From: Puia sp963703355
GTDB taxonomy: Bacteria; Bacteroidota; Bacteroidia; Chitinophagales; Chitinophagaceae
Length of the DNA: 64,000 nucleotides
Direction: 5' to 3'
Assembly: GCA_963703355.1 (NCBI GenBank)
Contig: OY969813.1
Span: forward strand, 1,426,001 to 1,490,000
Shown here: positions 7,651-16,126 of the stretch, piece by piece
Layout of the letters: each line of letters starts with the position of its first letter
Position numbering within the stretch: the first letter of the stretch is position 1
The notes under the pieces: generated by a model
The model's input: only the letters and a program-made list of their open reading frames with translations
Database searches by the model: none
What the model was told of the DNA's origin: nothing
Translations under genes and position numbers: made by a program

Positions 7651-8322
7651 ATGGACAGACGAAAATCGATCAAGACGCTGGTGATTGGAGGAATTTCAAT
7701 AGGTGCCATTGCTGAAGCCTGTAAACAACATGAAAATAGTCCTGTTGCGCCAGCTTCCACGGAAAAAGAGATGATTGTATCTGGTATCAATAGAATGAAA
7801 GAGGAACTTGCTTATGAAAAAATGATCGATGCCGAACCCGCCTTTTTTACACCCGAAGAGATGGCCTCGATAACGATTCTTTCAAATATTATTATACCAA
7901 AAGATGACATTAGTGGCAGCGCCTCCGATGCAAAAGTTCCGGATTTCATAGAATTTATTGTTAAGGATATGCCCGAACATCAAACTCCTTTACGTGGCGG
8001 TCTGAGATGGCTCGATATGCAATGTCTTAACCGATATACAAAAGCTTTTAAGGATTGTGATGGGAAGCAACAAATGGAGATGGTAGATGAAATAGCGTGG
8101 CCCAAGAAAGCAAAACCAGAAATGATGCAAGGTGTTGCGTTTTTTAATCTGATGCGAAATCTTACTGCTACAGGATTCTATACTTCGGAGATTGGAGTAA
8201 AAGATGTTGGATATGTCGGCAATACGCCGAATCAGTGGAATGGTGTACCAGATGACGTATTAAAACAATACAATCTTGCCTATACAGAAAAGGAATTAAA
8301 AGAGTGCGTCAGTTTTTCCTGA
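7651..8322 (+). CDS. Gluconate 2-dehydrogenase subunit 3 family lipoprotein
   Basis: The 223-residue protein begins MDRRKSIKTLVIGG, a twin-arginine-like leader, with Cys24 in the context AEAC suggesting a lipoprotein anchor. The rest (FTPEEMASITILSNIIIPKDD, later GVAFFNLMRNLTATGFYTSE and VGYVGNTPNQWNGVPDD) matches the small subunit family that pairs with GMC flavodehydrogenases. Such subunits help export or assemble the catalytic subunit, which here has no leader of its own. The gene is 10 bp downstream of the catalytic gene, and its stop is only 3 bp from the convergent next gene. No cytochrome c subunit gene is adjacent. Confidence 0.85.
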   Translation: MDRRKSIKTLVIGGISIGAIAEACKQHENSPVAPASTEKEMIVSGINRMKEELAYEKMIDAEPAFFTPEEMASITILSNIIIPKDDISGSASDAKVPDFIEFIVKDMPEHQTPLRGGLRWLDMQCLNRYTKAFKDCDGKQQMEMVDEIAWPKKAKPEMMQGVAFFNLMRNLTATGFYTSEIGVKDVGYVGNTPNQWNGVPDDVLKQYNLAYTEKELKECVSFS

Positions 8323-8325
8323 AGA

Positions 8326-8580
8326 TTAATTTTCCAGAGGATTCACATAATACCCTTCTTCACTCAAAACAAAACTGTTTGGTACAAATGAAAGAAGAGA
8401 TTGTGTGATCATGGATGCAGCTTCCCTTAGATAGGTTGCACCGATTTCCGGTGTGCGGACTGCAAATTGCCAGCTCTGGATTTTAAGAAATGCAACTTTA
8501 CTTTCCTGAGTTATCTGGTTATCCAGTTGACGGAAGATCTCTGCGAGACGATCCTGCTGGTTGTCGATGTTAGGGGACAT
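8326..8580 (-). CDS. Small conserved-looking hypothetical protein
   Basis: With the ATG at 8580 the product is 84 residues; the longer frame would need a TTG at 8637. The sequence is mildly acidic, with Gln-rich helical segments (DNQQDRLAEIFRQLDNQ) and no signal peptide, membrane span or known motif. I do not recognise it. It is convergent with the subunit-3 gene (3-bp gap) and about 100 bp downstream of the subtilase gene on the same strand. Confidence 0.5.
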   Translation of the reverse strand: MSPNIDNQQDRLAEIFRQLDNQITQESKVAFLKIQSWQFAVRTPEIGATYLREAASMITQSLLSFVPNSFVLSEEGYYVNPLEN

Positions 8581-8681
8581 AGGGATCAGATTTTGGGTTT
8601 CAAAGGATGATAAATTATTAACGATGTCTATTATCAAAAATTGTTTGATTTGTTAAAATCAATCTTTGACGACAGACGAGA

Positions 8682-10322
8682 TTATCGTTTCTCTACATTT
8701 TCATGCTCACCCTTCATACTTTCCGCCATCAGAAGTGCGTCATATGCGTTTATAATCCCGCCACTTGAGGATAATTGACTGAAATCAACCCATTGGCCAG
8801 CACCCGGCCCTTTCACCCGGTTTTTTGGTAATTTCATTACTGTTTGGGTGAGTATATTTTTTAACTGACGAGCACTTAAAGCGGGATAATATTCGAGCAG
8901 CAGCGCAGCAATACCACTGACTATGGGAGCAGCCATACTGGTTCCACTATAAGATGCATACCTGTTTCCCGGAAGTGCAGAATAAACTTTTACACCAGGG
9001 GCGAATAAATCAACTTCTTTCTTCCCATAATTGGAAAACCGGGCAAGAATCATGCTATCGGGACCTCCACTATTTGCACCCACAGTGATCCAGCAGCATG
9101 TATTTCTGCCTGACATCTTATACTGCGGATTGGGATAATGTGTTATTGAGTCGAGATTTTGAGATTCATTACCCGCAGCTTCAATTAGAAGCACGTCGTG
9201 TGCTTCCGCATAACGTACAGCATCGTCCACCATATTTTTCCCCGGAGAAAAATATTTTCCAAAACTCATATTAACCACACGTGCGCCATTATCTACCGCG
9301 TATCGTATGGCGAGGGCAATATCCTTATCTCTCTCGTCACCTTCAGGGACTGCTCTTAAAACCATAATATATACCTGTGCATCGATGCCGTCAATACCTT
9401 TGCCATTTCCCCGTGAAGCTGCAATGATGCCAGCTACATGGGTTCCGTGTGATGGAGTTCCGGCAGATACATTGTTGTTACCATAATTCCTGTCGTTGAT
9501 GTTGTTGTAATCGTCACCCACCACTTCTCTTCGTTGGGCATTCGGATCTCCACTAAAATATGTTAGTCTTTGTTTTGAAACTTGCAAGTATTGATTTGCT
9601 TCTGTTGCGAAACTACCCAACGACATTTCAGATGTAATACCATATCGTTTGAAATACATTAAAACATTTTTTTTCAGGGTCGCCGATCCGGAATCGGAAG
9701 GTTGGAATTGTACCACATCATTATAATAAATCGAATCCTTGTGAAGATTCATTTTAAAAATACTGTCGGCCATGTTCATCTGTGGTATAGCCTGCGTCAG
9801 AAAAAAAACGGCGCGTGCCACTTGTGTGGAATCACTCAACACATATTTTCTAACCTTATTCCGATATACGCTGTCAGAAAACTTTTCTCCGCCAGTTTCA
9901 TATTTAAGCCGGTAGAATTCGCGATATGATTCATAGCTCTCAACGATAATATTCCGGCCATCTTTGCCTCCCAGAAAATTCCATCCATGCACATCATCCA
10001 CATATCCATTGTGGTCATCGTCTATTCCATTTCCCGGGATTTCCTTTGAGTTTGTCCAGATGTGGCCCATCAAATCTTCGTGTGCCGTATCTACTCCCGC
10101 ATCTATAACAGCAACAACTACGGAAAAAGATTTTTTTCCTTTAAGTAAATTTTCATAAGCGTAGTTTACACCAGCTCCGAAAACACTATCCTTTCGATAG
10201 TCTTCTAATTGCCATCCGTGATCGTTATATTTGTTATTCTGCGCAGATGCATATTGGATGTTTAAAAGAAAACTCAGGTGTAGCGCAAATGTGAAAGACA
10301 AAATTCCAATCCTCTTTTTCAT
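8682..10322 (-). CDS. Secreted subtilisin-like serine protease (S8 family)
   Basis: The 546-residue protein has a signal peptide ending near ASA-QNN (about residue 27). The S8 triad is intact: Asp74 in VIDAGVD, His292 in SHGTHVAG and Ser462 in GTSMAAP, with the oxyanion Asn in AAGNES. The Asp and His regions are separated by about 215 residues, roughly 160 more than in simple subtilisins, so an insertion is present between them (about 115-280). There is no long C-terminal sorting domain, so it is probably periplasmic. The ATG at 10322 is preferred over a TTG one codon earlier. It appears monocistronic. Confidence 0.92.
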   Translation of the reverse strand: MKKRIGILSFTFALHLSFLLNIQYASAQNNKYNDHGWQLEDYRKDSVFGAGVNYAYENLLKGKKSFSVVVAVIDAGVDTAHEDLMGHIWTNSKEIPGNGIDDDHNGYVDDVHGWNFLGGKDGRNIIVESYESYREFYRLKYETGGEKFSDSVYRNKVRKYVLSDSTQVARAVFFLTQAIPQMNMADSIFKMNLHKDSIYYNDVVQFQPSDSGSATLKKNVLMYFKRYGITSEMSLGSFATEANQYLQVSKQRLTYFSGDPNAQRREVVGDDYNNINDRNYGNNNVSAGTPSHGTHVAGIIAASRGNGKGIDGIDAQVYIMVLRAVPEGDERDKDIALAIRYAVDNGARVVNMSFGKYFSPGKNMVDDAVRYAEAHDVLLIEAAGNESQNLDSITHYPNPQYKMSGRNTCCWITVGANSGGPDSMILARFSNYGKKEVDLFAPGVKVYSALPGNRYASYSGTSMAAPIVSGIAALLLEYYPALSARQLKNILTQTVMKLPKNRVKGPGAGQWVDFSQLSSSGGIINAYDALLMAESMKGEHENVEKR

Positions 10323-10412
10323 CAAATATTTTTTGAGCTTTCTTACTTTTGAAAAAAAGCAATTTATATAAAATTTAAGTTAACGGAGAGTTACTACCCG
10401 ATTGTTCAAATA

Positions 10413-11621
10413 ATGAATTTACTCAAACCCTTGTATGCTACGCGATATCTTTATTTGAACGCTTATAGAGGATTATCGCGTTCCACCTGGCTATTGTCGC
10501 TGGTGATGCTTGTAAACCGCAGCGGTACGATGGTGTTACCTTTCATGACCATATATCTTACGGGAATCGGGTTTTCTCTTTTCAAGGCTGGAATAGTGGT
10601 GGGATTATTCGGAGCCGGTGCGGTATGCGGCGCACTGATCGGAGGCAAACTGACGGACAAAATTGGCTTTCGCCAAATTCAACTATTTACTTTAACCGGG
10701 GGCGGTATTTTGTTCATTTTATTGGGTCTCATGAAAAGTTATCCGCTGATATGCCTGTTTACTTTTATACTCAGCTTGGTCAACGATGCATTCCGTCCTG
10801 CAAATAACGCTGCGATTGCCCAGTATAGCCGCCCTGATAACAGAACCCGTTCTTATTCGTTGAATCGGTTGGCAATAAATCTTGGGTGGGCAGTTGGCGG
10901 AACGCTGGGTGGTTTTATCGCTTCATTCAATTATCATCTGCTTTTCTGGATAGACGGTTTTACTAATATTTTCGCGGCCGTTATGTTATACTATTTATTA
11001 AAACCATCTGAAATAGTGGAAAAAGAAAGGGTTAACCCCATGTCGGAATTGGAAAAAACATCTCCCCTGAGAGATAAAAAATTTACGATTTTCATTACGC
11101 TCGTTTTATTGTACGGTCTTTGTTTTTATCAGCTATATTCCACCATTCCGGTTTACTACAAAAACATTTACCATATGAGTGAATTGAATATTGGAATTCT
11201 AATGGGTTTAAACGGACTTATTATTGTTGTCATTGAAATGGTCCTCATTTTTTATCTGGAATCAAAAAACAAAACATTGGTTTTCATTTCACATGGACTC
11301 ATCCTGACTTCCATGTCGTTTCTTGTTTATATATTTCTGCCGATGTACACATATACCGCACTGATCTCTGTTATCCTTGTTACCATGGGTGAAATTCTGG
11401 CGATGCCGTTTATGAACAATTATTGGGCGGGCAGAGCGTCAATACAAAATAGGGGACAATATGCTGGGTATTACGCAATGGCCTGGTCCTTATCGCAGGT
11501 TCTGGGACCTACCAGTGGTACCTGGATAGCCTCACACCTGGGTTTTAACAGCCTGTGGTGGATTGTTACTGTAATTTGTCTGATTACCGGTATTCTTTTT
11601 CGTTCACTGAAATTGCAGTAA
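10413..11621 (+). CDS. MFS transporter, multidrug-efflux-like
   Basis: The 402-residue protein has about 12 hydrophobic segments. Motif A of the major facilitator superfamily appears after the second helix as GGKLTDKIGFRQ (about 77-88). The N-terminal half also carries FRPANNAAIAQY and RLAINLGWAVGG, as in drug/proton antiporters of the MdtH type. The central cytoplasmic loop lies around 190-220. The substrate cannot be read from sequence. It starts 90 bp from the divergent subtilase and ends 3 bp before the convergent DUF4197 gene. Confidence 0.87.
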   Translation: MNLLKPLYATRYLYLNAYRGLSRSTWLLSLVMLVNRSGTMVLPFMTIYLTGIGFSLFKAGIVVGLFGAGAVCGALIGGKLTDKIGFRQIQLFTLTGGGILFILLGLMKSYPLICLFTFILSLVNDAFRPANNAAIAQYSRPDNRTRSYSLNRLAINLGWAVGGTLGGFIASFNYHLLFWIDGFTNIFAAVMLYYLLKPSEIVEKERVNPMSELEKTSPLRDKKFTIFITLVLLYGLCFYQLYSTIPVYYKNIYHMSELNIGILMGLNGLIIVVIEMVLIFYLESKNKTLVFISHGLILTSMSFLVYIFLPMYTYTALISVILVTMGEILAMPFMNNYWAGRASIQNRGQYAGYYAMAWSLSQVLGPTSGTWIASHLGFNSLWWIVTVICLITGILFRSLKLQ

Positions 11622-11624
11622 TCG

Positions 11625-12347
11625 TCATTTTCCTCCGAAAACCTGTTTAAGTAAATCAGTGACCTGAGCCGCAGGATCTTTGCGAATTTTTATTTCCTCC
11701 TGTGCAACATAATAGAAAATACCATTGATTGCTTTTTGTGTTACGTAAGCCGACAGATCCGGATTTACCTTATTAAAAGTAGTAGGTAATTTATTATAAG
11801 TTTCGAACACATCTTTCCAGTATTTGGTAGCACCAGTCTTTTCCAGCGCTGAATCTATCACTGGGGTATATACTTTTGTCAGACCAGGGGTTGCACTTTT
11901 TCGCAAGTAAGCTGTTGCTGCTGTATCTGAACCGCGTAGAATATTTACGCCGTCGGTAACATTCATATTCTTAATAGCATTCAGAAATATGGGTGCTGCA
12001 GATTTGGAAGCTTCTTCGGCAGCATGATTCATGCTGGTTATTGCATCGTCTACTAATTTTCCCATGCCCAGGCTCCGGAGTGTTTTTTCGGCTTTCTGGG
12101 CCTGATCGGGAAGCAGAATTTTAACTGCCTTATCGTCCAAAAATCCATTGACAGCGGAAAGGCGATCAGCACTTTTTTGTGCACCTAAAGAAAGAGCCTG
12201 TTTGAGACCTGCAACGATATCGTCGGAACTCAGTGATGAACTGTTATTACCAGTGACTTTCTTTTCAAGACTTCCAAGAACACTGCTGGATTGACCTATT
12301 GCGGCGATACCACCCAAAAGAAATAAGATTGTAAGTAGTCTTTTCAT
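11625..12347 (-). CDS. DUF4197 periplasmic protein
   Basis: The ATG at 12347 gives 240 residues beginning with a clean signal peptide (MKRLLTILFLLGGIAAIGQ); the longer frame adds 20 unlikely residues upstream. The body, with LKQALSLGAQKSADRLS, FLDDKAVKILLP, NGIFYYVAQEEIKIRKDP and the ending LLKQVFGGK, matches the DUF4197 family, helical exported proteins of unknown role found widely in Gram-negative bacteria. It is convergent with the MFS gene, and its upstream region is shared divergently with an FKBP gene 188 bp away. Confidence 0.88.
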   Translation of the reverse strand: MKRLLTILFLLGGIAAIGQSSSVLGSLEKKVTGNNSSSLSSDDIVAGLKQALSLGAQKSADRLSAVNGFLDDKAVKILLPDQAQKAEKTLRSLGMGKLVDDAITSMNHAAEEASKSAAPIFLNAIKNMNVTDGVNILRGSDTAATAYLRKSATPGLTKVYTPVIDSALEKTGATKYWKDVFETYNKLPTTFNKVNPDLSAYVTQKAINGIFYYVAQEEIKIRKDPAAQVTDLLKQVFGGK

Positions 12348-12509
12348 TAAGATTGAATTTTCCCGGCCGAAAGGGCCCTTTTTATTAAAACGTTTTATAA
12401 GCGGCAATATTACAATGTCGCATGTTAAAAGTATTGACTTAAAAACAAAGAAAATGTTAACAACTACGGACGCCTGAAAAGGTTTCTTATAATGGATAAA
12501 GAGTTTTCT

Positions 12510-12517
12510 TATTTTTG
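12510..12517 (+). promoter_or_regulatory. -7 box TATTTTTG upstream of the FKBP gene
   Basis: TATTTTTG matches TAnnTTTG and lies 18 nt before the ATG at 12536, implying a leader of roughly 12-15 nt. No clean TTTG is found 19-21 nt upstream; TTTC at 12483-12486 is the nearest. Confidence 0.5.
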
Positions 12518-12535
12518 CGGCTGCAAAAATAAATC

Positions 12536-13246
12536 ATGAAAAAATTTGTTCTTCTTTTTTCGATTTCAATGATAAGTTTTCAAATATTCGCCCAAACAAC
12601 AAAAAAAACTCCATCACATACAACTTCAGTTGTAAGTCCGGGTAAACTGACAAACGAGACAGATTCACTTAGCTACAGTATCGGCTTGCTGGTAGCTTCA
12701 TTCTATAAACAACAGGGAATAACACATGTTAACCAGGTAATGGTTAATAAGGCCATTTCTGACAAAATGGGTAGTGGCAACACTTTGTTGACTGAGCAGC
12801 AGTGTAATCAGATACTCATGACTTATGTAGAAAAAGCTAAACAAGAAAAAGCTTCAGTGGCCAAGAAAGAAGGAGCAGCTTTTCTTGCAGCAAATAAAAC
12901 GAAACCAGGAGTAGTGACTACGGCGAGCGGACTTCAATATGTAGTATTACAGGAAGGTACCGGCCCTAAACCAGCAGCTACTGACAAGGTAAAATGTAAC
13001 TATGAAGGGAAATTATTAGATGGAACAATATTCGACAGCTCTGTAAAACAGGGGCATCCAATAGAATTTAATGTAAATGGCGTAATTCCCGGCTGGACAG
13101 AAGCCCTCCAGTTAATGAATACAGGTAGTAAATATCGTCTGTTCATACCCTCTTCACTTGCATACGGAGATCAGCAAATGGGCCAGGATATAAAACCCGG
13201 ATCTACTTTGATATTTGATGTAGAGCTGCTGGAAATTGTGAAATAG
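12536..13246 (+). CDS. Periplasmic FKBP-type peptidyl-prolyl isomerase (Mip/FkpA-like)
   Basis: The 236-residue protein has a signal peptide (MKKFVLLFSISMISFQIFAQ), an N-terminal helical dimerisation-type domain (about 35-120, with the DSLSYSIGLLVA opening typical of Mip/FkpA) and a C-terminal FKBP domain (about 130-236). The FKBP domain shows GLQYVVLQEGTGPKP, YEGKLLDGTIFDSS, VIPGWTEALQLM and PSSLAYGD, the conserved active-site segments. It catalyses proline isomerisation and probably acts as a chaperone for exported proteins. It is followed by an imperfect inverted repeat and a convergent gene. Confidence 0.92.
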   Translation: MKKFVLLFSISMISFQIFAQTTKKTPSHTTSVVSPGKLTNETDSLSYSIGLLVASFYKQQGITHVNQVMVNKAISDKMGSGNTLLTEQQCNQILMTYVEKAKQEKASVAKKEGAAFLAANKTKPGVVTTASGLQYVVLQEGTGPKPAATDKVKCNYEGKLLDGTIFDSSVKQGHPIEFNVNGVIPGWTEALQLMNTGSKYRLFIPSSLAYGDQQMGQDIKPGSTLIFDVELLEIVK

Positions 13247-13322
13247 TTTATGGTAGATGGTTTTTGGTTAATGGCTAAAACTTACACCATTGACTATGCA
13301 CCATACACCAAACACTATGAGT
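13247..13322. repeat. Imperfect inverted repeat of ATGGT-type words between convergent genes
   Basis: The left half repeats short words (TATGGTAGATGG, TTGGTTAATGG) and the right half their complements (CACCATTGACTATGC, ACCATACACCAAACA). The arms align only loosely (about two thirds identity). It fills the gap between the FKBP stop and the convergent phosphorylase stop, and could serve as a terminator for both. Confidence 0.45.
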
Positions 13323-13324
13323 GA

Positions 13325-14980
13325 TTAAATGTAAAGCTTCTCATAATATTCAGTGACCATCCTTCCTGAATCAAATTGGAAACGGACATCACGCATGCCG
13401 TTTTTTACTACCTGCCGCCAGGTATCTTTTTGCTCATAGTAAAGCGGTAGAATTTGATTTTGCAGAACATCATACAGCGAATTCAAATCCAGTTCATCCT
13501 GTTCCGGGACGGTCATGTTGCTATAGTCAGACTTTCCAATTAAAAACCCATTGTTGCCGTGGTTTATGAATTCCGGGATCCAGCCGTCGTCAGTCGAAAA
13601 ATTGACAGCACCGTTCATAGCAGCGGTCATACCGCTGGTGCCAGAAGCTTCTCTGGGAACTCTTGGATTATTTAACCAACAATCTGCCGCCTGTTTTAAC
13701 CTTCTGGATAAACTCAATTCGTACCCTGTTAAAACTGCCACCTGAGCATATTCTTTGCTTAGTTGGACCAGATAATTAAAGTCGTTTATTGCAGGATAAT
13801 CCATTGGATAGGGCTTTCCGGCCCAGATAATCTGTACCGGATAATTTTTATTGTTGAGTAACTCCGTAAACTTTTTCTTGTCCCTTGCAATCAGATCCGC
13901 TCTTTTGTAACCCGCAAATCTGCGTGCCCATACTATGGTGAAAATATCCGGATTAAATAATCGACCCGTTTGGTCGGCCACCAATTCAAAAGATCTCTTT
14001 TTCAAAAAACGTTTGCGGTCGTCCCACCAAAAATTATCTCCTTCATCTAATTTTTTATAAAGTTGTTTGTCGGCCCAATAAGTCCAGTTTTGTGCATTGG
14101 TAATATAAATTATAGGACAAATCCCCTGATATTTACTCCACATAATCTGCGCAACTTTTCCATGTAATCTGGATACAGCATTGGCAAGGTGGGAAAAGCG
14201 AAGTGCTGCCAGCGAATGATTAAACAGATGATCTTCCATACCCGTCAATGCAGCGGCTTCCTGTATCGATAATCCGCAGAAATAGCTCATATCGAAACAG
14301 AGTTGCATATCGTGTTTTTCGTTGCCGGCTTCCTCAGGCGTGTGTGTAGTAAATACGAGCCTTTTTTTCACTTCGGCCAGATTCTTATTGAATTTCTGAT
14401 AGAGGTAAAAAGCAGCACTTATCCCATGTGCCTCGTTTAAATGATACAGATCTGGCTGGAAATTTAATTGATCCACAAGTTTAGCTCCGCCAACTCCCAG
14501 AAGGATAAATTGTGCCACTTTGGTTGCAAGGTTGGCATCATACAATCTATGACAGATCGTTTGAGAAACGTAATCATTTTCAGTCAGGTCAGTACTTAAC
14601 AAAAACAGCGGAGCTCCATTAAATGTCTCAGGAGGAAGGTACCAGGCTTTTACCCAAACAGGGTGATCGTGGATATTAATTTGAAACTTGATTCCAGTAT
14701 CCTGTAAAAATGGATATTGTTTTTCAACCCAGGTTACCTGCAGACTCTGATCCTGATTTCGCGCCTGATCATAATATCCATATTTCCAGAGGATCCCTAT
14801 AAAGATGGTATTCTGGCGAAGTTCATAGGCGCTCCTGACGTGGGAGCCGGCCAGAAAGCCGAGTCCTCCACTATATATTTTCAACGGTTGATGAACCGCA
14901 AACTCCATGGAGAAATAGGCAACTTTTTTTGCAAAACGGCTGTCAACTGAGTAGGGAACTGTAAAATTTGTAAAATTCAT
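13325..14980 (-). CDS. Alpha-glucan phosphorylase-like protein (GT35) lacking the PLP lysine
   Basis: The 551-residue protein matches the short alpha-glucan phosphorylase family: FSMEFAVHQPLKIYSGGLGFLAGSH at the N-terminus, HLNEAHG, FTTHTPEEAGNEKHD, WARRFAGYKRADL and PREASGTSGM near the C-terminus. Glycogen phosphorylases release glucose-1-phosphate using PLP bound to the lysine of GTSxMK. Here that position is Thr452 (codon ACC): SGTSGMTAAMNG. No adjacent lysine replaces it. The protein may therefore be a PLP-independent glycosyltransferase or a non-catalytic relative. The ATG at 14980 fits the family N-terminus. A lipoprotein gene lies 35 bp upstream on the same strand, so both could be co-transcribed. 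Confidence 0.82.
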   Translation of the reverse strand: MNFTNFTVPYSVDSRFAKKVAYFSMEFAVHQPLKIYSGGLGFLAGSHVRSAYELRQNTIFIGILWKYGYYDQARNQDQSLQVTWVEKQYPFLQDTGIKFQINIHDHPVWVKAWYLPPETFNGAPLFLLSTDLTENDYVSQTICHRLYDANLATKVAQFILLGVGGAKLVDQLNFQPDLYHLNEAHGISAAFYLYQKFNKNLAEVKKRLVFTTHTPEEAGNEKHDMQLCFDMSYFCGLSIQEAAALTGMEDHLFNHSLAALRFSHLANAVSRLHGKVAQIMWSKYQGICPIIYITNAQNWTYWADKQLYKKLDEGDNFWWDDRKRFLKKRSFELVADQTGRLFNPDIFTIVWARRFAGYKRADLIARDKKKFTELLNNKNYPVQIIWAGKPYPMDYPAINDFNYLVQLSKEYAQVAVLTGYELSLSRRLKQAADCWLNNPRVPREASGTSGMTAAMNGAVNFSTDDGWIPEFINHGNNGFLIGKSDYSNMTVPEQDELDLNSLYDVLQNQILPLYYEQKDTWRQVVKNGMRDVRFQFDSGRMVTEYYEKLYI

Positions 14981-15015
14981 ATAGATTGAGTAAACGGATG
15001 GGTATTTATTTTATT

Positions 15016-15990
15016 TTATCGTCGCTTCTGTTTGGGCGATTTAGGATTTGCTTCTTTTTGTTTGGCATAAACGCCGTCAAAATAACAACGAATATCCCGA
15101 TGATTTCCACATCCTTCTAACTCTTTCATTTTAACTGCTTTTTCGGAGAAGTTAAATTCCACAGAACAGGGATCTCCGTTCGCAATATACCGGGCCACGG
15201 TGGAAGATACAAAATGAGCCTCTCCTTTGAGTTCGCCATTGCAGTTCCCATTATCTTTTTCGAAATGAACAAAAAAACGAAGCATTGAGTTGTTCTTTCC
15301 ATCCCGGAAGGAGATAAAATTTCTCCTGTCCTGTATATAGTCGCCGGTGTATTTATGTTTATGACTCAGCGTATCTATAGGATTGTAGATTTGCGCAATC
15401 TTTGGTTTGGCCTCATTAGATTCACGCATTATCAGTGTAAAAATCCCTTCTTCATTATATACATAGACTGTGCGAACAAGAAAACTTCGACTTTCATTGT
15501 CCTTCCTGAATCGACTCAGTGAAATCGTATATTTATTGTCAATGGCGGCTGCATATCTGAATTCAGATTCTTCATCCCTTATTACCAACGCTAACCCGGT
15601 TTTGAATTTTCGTTCTTTATCCAGACAGGCAACATACAATATTTTTTTTGTGGGCGATAAGGCTTTTAATAACAGATAAGTTTCTGCATTCTTAACTACC
15701 AGACTTCCTGATGCATACAATCTTGGTTTTATCGATTTTCCAAAATATTTCTGAATGAGAGAATCTGGTAAAAACTGATTATAGACTTCCCAGCTTAGTG
15801 CCGAATCACCGGGCTTTCTTGAAAGTGAGCTGTCTGCAAAATTTAATGGCAGCTTCAGCGGTCGAAACGTTGCCAGAAAATCATCAGGATCGATTTTTTT
15901 TATTCCTCCGTCTCCGTTTGAGGATTTATGACGGCACGATATCAAAACGGACAGAATTGCAAAAACAAGCAACAATTTCATAAATCGCAT
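15016..15990 (-). CDS. Hypothetical lipoprotein
   Basis: The 324-residue protein starts with MRFMKLLLVFAILSVLISC, a signal peptide ending in an LISC lipobox (Cys19). No domain is recognised. The mature part is beta-rich and charged, with paired cysteines near the C-terminus (NGNCNG, GDPCSV, EGCGNHRDIRC) that could form disulfides, and a basic tail (SPKQKRR). Met4 is an alternative start. It is upstream of the phosphorylase-like gene on the same strand and divergent from the Nramp gene. Confidence 0.65.
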   Translation of the reverse strand: MRFMKLLLVFAILSVLISCRHKSSNGDGGIKKIDPDDFLATFRPLKLPLNFADSSLSRKPGDSALSWEVYNQFLPDSLIQKYFGKSIKPRLYASGSLVVKNAETYLLLKALSPTKKILYVACLDKERKFKTGLALVIRDEESEFRYAAAIDNKYTISLSRFRKDNESRSFLVRTVYVYNEEGIFTLIMRESNEAKPKIAQIYNPIDTLSHKHKYTGDYIQDRRNFISFRDGKNNSMLRFFVHFEKDNGNCNGELKGEAHFVSSTVARYIANGDPCSVEFNFSEKAVKMKELEGCGNHRDIRCYFDGVYAKQKEANPKSPKQKRR

Positions 15991-16060
15991 GCCACCTAAT
16001 TAAAAATCAAAAGTAAAGATTCAGCAATTACCCGGCCGGCTATTATTTTCCATCAGGTAT

Positions 16061-16087
16061 TGTGAACAAATTTTAGATTTGTTCACA
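16061..16087. promoter_or_regulatory. Perfect 11-bp inverted repeat upstream of the Nramp gene, candidate operator
   Basis: TGTGAACAAAT (16061-16071) and ATTTGTTCACA (16077-16087) are exact reverse complements separated by TTTAG. The site ends 39 nt before the Nramp start. Its size and position suit a dimeric repressor, plausibly metal-responsive because the downstream gene is a metal importer. No match to a specific regulator consensus is claimed. Confidence 0.55.
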
Positions 16088-16126
16088 CTGATTATCATTT
16101 ATTAAGGAAAACGCCAGTTTTGGTCA

